Of a stretch of DNA of 64,000 nucleotides, positions 60,787 through 64,000 are shown in pieces. Source of the stretch: Choricystis sp. odSpoLacu1 (lineage: Eukaryota > Chlorophyta > Trebouxiophyceae); the NCBI GenBank assembly GCA_958009055.1, contig OY253653.1:124001-188000 (forward strand). Direction: 5' to 3'. Within the stretch, counting starts at the first letter, position 1, and the number at the start of each line of letters is the position of its first letter. The notes below the pieces were generated by a model, which saw only the letters and a program-made list of their open reading frames with translations, had not been told where the DNA came from and did no database searches. Both the position numbers and the translations under genes were made by a program.

Positions 60787-61958
60787 ATGGCTCGCGACAA
60801 CCCGTTCGCCTCTGGCTTTGGCAAAGTGTGTCAGCGAGGCCACGGGGCTCCCGAGGCGCGGGGCGCCCCAGCGCTGCGGGCGCGCGCATTGCGATGGTGT
60901 GTGTGCGTGTCTCTCTCACCCCCCTCCCTTCTCCCTCCTCCTTGTCACAGGACGACGACACCGTGCCTGCGGCCACGGGTGAGGACCAGTGGAGAGGGGG
61001 ACGGGGCGCGACCGTTTTTCTTTCTCCTCTCTCTCCTTTTTTCGACCTCCCCCCTTCCCACCCCTCCACACACACACACACAGGCGGCGGCGGCGCCTGG
61101 CCCAACCCCGCAGCCGGCGCCAACACAGCCAGCGCGTGGGACGCGATCGCCCCCTCCTCCTCCGCCCCCCCCCCCATCATCGGCGTCTCTGACGACCGCG
61201 CCCTCGCCTCCGCGCGCGCCGCCCTGGACGCCCGGGAGCGCGACCTGGCCTCCCGGGAGGCCGCTCTGGCCCGCGCAGAGGCGGATGTGCGGCGGGGAGG
61301 GGGTGGTGGACGCGGCGGCGGCGCTGCAGGCCCCGAAAAAAACTGGCCGCGCTGCTGCCCCGTCGTCCACCACGACATCGCGGGCGAAGTCCTGGCCTCC
61401 GCCCAGGGCGCCGTCCGTGCTGCTTACTGGGCTTATTTGGGCCTCGTCCTCTGCCTCCTTTTCAACACCATCGCCGTCTTTGTGCGGTTTGCAGTCCACA
61501 AGCTCGACCCCACCAAGCTGCCCTCCTTCCTCATGGCCGCCATCTACCTGTGCGCCGGCGTGCCGGGCGCCTGGCTCCTGTGGTACGCCCGCGTCTACAA
61601 CGCCGCCATCAAGGATCGCGCGCTGACGTACGCCTTTTTTTTCCTCGCGTTCGGCGCCCACCTCATCTTCTGCGCGTGGACCGCCATCGCGCCCCCCATC
61701 GCGGGCGGCAACGCGCACGCCGGCTTCATCACGGGTGTCACCAACCTGTCCACGTCGGCGGGGGTGGGGGGCGTGTACCTGGCGTCCGGGTGTCTTTGGT
61801 CCCTGGAAACCCTGTGGTCTGTCTGGGTGCTGCGCTCCGTGTACGCCGCGTTCAGGGGGCAGGGCGGGGAGCGCCGCCTCAAGAGCGAGCTGCAAAGCGG
61901 GGCGGCGGCGGCGGCGGTGGCGGCGGCGCGCGGGGGTGGGGGTGGGGGGCATGTGTGA
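60787..61958 (+). CDS. Secretory carrier-associated membrane protein (SCAMP)
   Basis: Exons 60787-60825, 60951-60978 and 61084-61958, giving 313 residues. The cytosolic N-terminus has an NPF endocytosis motif (MARDNPFASGFGK) and a coiled coil (ALASARAALDARERDLASRE; AALARAEADV). The conserved membrane core follows: KNWPRCCPVVHHDIAGEV (family NWP...P...HDI), AYWAYLGLVLCLLFNTIAVF, SFLMAAIYLCAGVPGAWLLW, YARVYNAAIKDRALTYAFFF (the amphipathic YrPlY-AFr region), and two further helices. SCAMPs act in endocytosis and post-Golgi trafficking. Short exons 1 and 2 (39 and 28 bp) are supported by phase and acceptors. Confidence 0.95.
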
Positions 61959-62023
61959 ATGGTAAAAAAGGAAAAACCTGTGTTTTTTTTTCACCTACAC
62001 ACTTCATTTCTCTCTTTCTCTCT

Positions 62024-63446
62024 CTACCGCCGCTTGTAGGTGCACGGCTTGAGCTCGGGAAACGGGGGTGGGCGCGCGTGCTTGGCTGGGCCTTCGCCCC
62101 CTCCCTTGGCGCTGTGTTTGCGAAACATCAACACAACAAACATGGCGTTGCCCGCGTCCACGCTGACCGAGGCAAACCCCAGGCCGCACACCGCTTTGAC
62201 AAAGGGGCGGACGTCGTCTTTGGAGGTGACGGCGGATGACGACGAAGGCAATGGCGCCACAAACCGCGACCGCACTTCCGCGATCCACAGCCACCCCCCC
62301 GGCTTGAGCACGCGGGCCGCTTCCGCCAGGGCAGCAGGGTAGTCTGTGCCCATCAACGCCAAGCAAAAGATGGCGGCGTCGGCGGTGGAGGAGGGGAGGG
62401 GGGTGCGTGCCATATCACAAGCGATTACTCCCGGGGCCACCGCCACCAAATCCAGCGACGTGACGCGCGCGTGGGCGCACACCGCGGCCGCCAACCCCGC
62501 TTCACCACACCCAAAGTCGACGACGCAGGAGCGAGGGGGCAGGGTGCGCACAAAGGCGGTGGCTGCGTCGAGCGGAGACGACGGCCATTTCGCAACTGCC
62601 GCGCGGAAGCCGGCATGATACTGCGCAAACAGGTCAGGAGATGCCGCAAACTCGGCCAGGGAGGCCGCCCCGGGGCGGGTGTAGAGGGATTCGTTGAGGG
62701 AGCGGAAAGCGCCGGCGGCCAAGCGTTCGCGAAAACGGTCGAGCGTGGGCGTGCGGGAGGGGGCGGTGGGTGGAGGTGCGCTTGTTCTTGTTGTCTTCGC
62801 CTCCGCCTCAACCTCCTCCATCGCCTGCTGTTTGAACTTGTTGCGTTTGCCCGGCTTCTTGGGGGGCCGCCGCGCGGGCGGTCCCGACGCGCCCGCGGCG
62901 TCCGCGCTCGGCAGCACAACGACTGGCGCGGCGTCCTCGACCGCACGAGCCTTTTTCTTAGCTTTCGCCTTCTCTTTGACTGCCTTGGGCGGGCGGGCGG
63001 GCGCGGGAAGTGGCTCCCGGTGCCCCCCATTTGGCGCGGCGGCCGCATGCCGCGCCGGCGGGGAGGCGGGCGGCGCCGCCAGCGTGGCGGTAGGCGGCGT
63101 GGACAAGTCGGTGGGTTTAGTAGTGGCTGTGTGTGTGTGAGGGAGGGGTGTGCGTCGGGAGTGGGGAGGCGGCCGCCCCCGCTCCACGACGTCGACCCTC
63201 CCTCCCTTCCCACGCACCTCCATCCCGCCGCTTCTTCTGCTTCTTCTCCTTGGTCGGCGGCACGGGTTTTGACCTCTCTTTCCCCAGCACGTCCACCAGC
63301 GACACCACGCCGTCGGCCGCGGCGGCCGCGGCGCGCGCGCGCTTGGCCGCGCGGCGGCCAGGCGGCGGCACAGCGGCCGACCCGTCATCATCGCCGCCCG
63401 GGTAGGCGGGGCCGGCGGCCGCCCAGTCGGTGGGGACGGCAAACAT
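62024..63446 (-). CDS. RRP8: Ribosomal RNA-processing protein 8 (nucleolar SAM methyltransferase)
   Basis: Exons 63446-63218 and 63126-62024, giving 443 residues. The basic N-terminal half (KERSKPVPPTKEKKQKKRRD; KKPGKRNKFKQQAMEEVEAE) suits a nucleolar protein. The catalytic part is classic RRP8: RFRERLAAGAFRSLNESLYT (family L.G..FR.INE.LYT), FAQYHAGFRAAVAKWPSSPL (family YH.G+..Q...WP..P), SCVVDFGCGEAGLA (SAM binding), ACDMARTPLPSSTADAAIFC, LALMGTDYPAALAEAARVLK and PGGWLWIAEVRSRF. It methylates m1A in 25S/28S rRNA in yeast and human. The stop is TAG after a basic tail. Confidence 0.95.
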
Positions 63447-63925
63447 GGTGTGGCACGTGTGTGGGCTAGGTCCCGGCGCTTCTCCCCACACACCAAACAA
63501 AAGGCGGACGCAAGAGTGAAGAGCGAAAAACAGCTCTTCACTTTCTTCGTTTTTCGCGACTCGAGAGAGGTGCGTGTTGTGTGTCGTGCTCCTCACAGAG
63601 CCCCATTGCCACCCGCCCCACCGCCTCACTCTGCGCCCCACAATCCAGACTGTGTCGGCGTGTGTGGCGGTGTGCGTGCGCGCGTGTTTGCCGCGTGTCG
63701 AGAAATGAATCAAGCCGCATTCCGCGCGCGCGCGCGCGCGCGCGTCTGGCGCACATTGCGCCCTCCCTCCCACCTCCCCCACGCCCCCTCCCTCACCCCT
63801 TCCCCCCCACAGACGCATCTTTTACACTACTGAATTCGAAGGTGACGGAAAAAAGGCGAGCCGACGGCCGCCGACTCATCGCATCTGGGCCCACTTTTTC
63901 AAGTGGCCGTTTATTTATCAGAACC
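63447..63925. promoter_or_regulatory. Divergent intergenic region RRP8 / MYB
   Basis: 479 bp between start codons of RRP8 and the MYB gene. It contains a GC-alternating run (63726-63745) and an A/T-richer segment just before the MYB start (63905-63925). No gene is seen. The promoter role is inferred from position. Confidence 0.4.
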
Positions 63926-64000
63926 ATGCCGATGCCGACCCACGTCAACGGGCGCCCCGTCAAGACGGGCGCCTGGACGCAGGAGGAGGACGACTTGCTG
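63926..64000 (+). CDS. MYB-domain transcription factor, 5' end only
   Basis: Only the first 25 codons lie in the window (MPMPTHVNGRPVKTGAW, then TQEEDDLL). The GAWTQEEDDLL segment matches the start of a plant R2R3-type MYB repeat (family KGPWTxEEDxLL), with the first helix tryptophan present. ATG 63926 is chosen as first in frame; an internal ATG three codons later is also possible. The class cannot be decided without the rest. Confidence 0.65.
   Translation, partial: MPMPTHVNGRPVKTGAWTQEEDDLL

Noticed and set aside
1..64000. CRISPR array
   Set aside because: No regularly spaced direct repeats; the repeats seen are microsatellites and two local duplications in a eukaryotic sequence.
1..64000. 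tRNA or rRNA genes
   Set aside because: No convincing T-loop plus anticodon arrangement was found; the GGTTCGATTC stretch near 20475 lies inside the DUF2358 coding region.

Overview
This window is nuclear DNA from a compact, very GC-rich photosynthetic eukaryote. Evidence for a eukaryote is direct: spliceosomal GT-AG introns (usually GTGAG or GTGCG donors and pyrimidine-rich acceptors) interrupt conserved genes, and the genes include ribosomal protein L11, TRAP-beta, COG5, CDC27/APC3, an E1-like SUMO-activating subunit, SCAMP and U2SURP. Evidence for a plastid is inferential but consistent: a Tat-type lumenal cyclophilin, a bestrophin-like channel, a DUF2358 protein, a BSD2-like cysteine-rich protein, an OEP24-like outer-envelope porin and a plant-type hexose/H+ symporter. 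Together these suggest a green alga. I cannot name a species, and a secondary plastid lineage is not excluded.

About 42 protein-coding genes are present. 0-9.4 kb: glucose-6-phosphate 1-epimerase-like (runs off the left edge), a solo helicase C-terminal domain, RPL11, a CCX-type cation/Ca2+ exchanger, bestrophin-like, and a small coiled-coil protein. 9.9-20.9 kb: cytochrome P450, METTL16, a divergent pair of similar membrane proteins, lumenal cyclophilin, COG5, DUF2358. 21-31.5 kb: GT32 glycosyltransferase, U2SURP-like protein without an RRM, BSD2-like, QCR8, CDC27, TRAP-beta, TIM10, COX17. 31.5-46 kb: RPA-interacting protein, AOS1/SAE1, aminopeptidase P, USP, C2-domain protein, BTB protein, TMEM62-like phosphoesterase, a doubtful short gene, OEP24-like. 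46-64 kb: hypothetical protein, papain-like protease, SV2-type MFS carrier, FCP1/CPL-type phosphatase, TPR-like plastid protein, hexose symporter, hypothetical protein, F-box/LRR, small hypothetical protein, SCAMP, RRP8, and the start of a MYB gene.

The genes do not form one pathway. The strongest organisational signal is strand alternation: about 14 neighbouring pairs are head-to-head, often with 100-300 bp between start codons. TIM10 and COX17 share one such gap and are both, by family, substrates of the mitochondrial intermembrane-space disulfide relay.

A major caveat concerns reading frames. In roughly a third of the genes the frame of a conserved protein switches at a homopolymer C/G run or a (GC)n run. 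The simplest reading is 1-bp indel errors in the assembly, so those genes are annotated as single genes with the break stated rather than as pseudogenes. I saw no tRNA, rRNA, CRISPR array, transposase, or viral or toxin gene.
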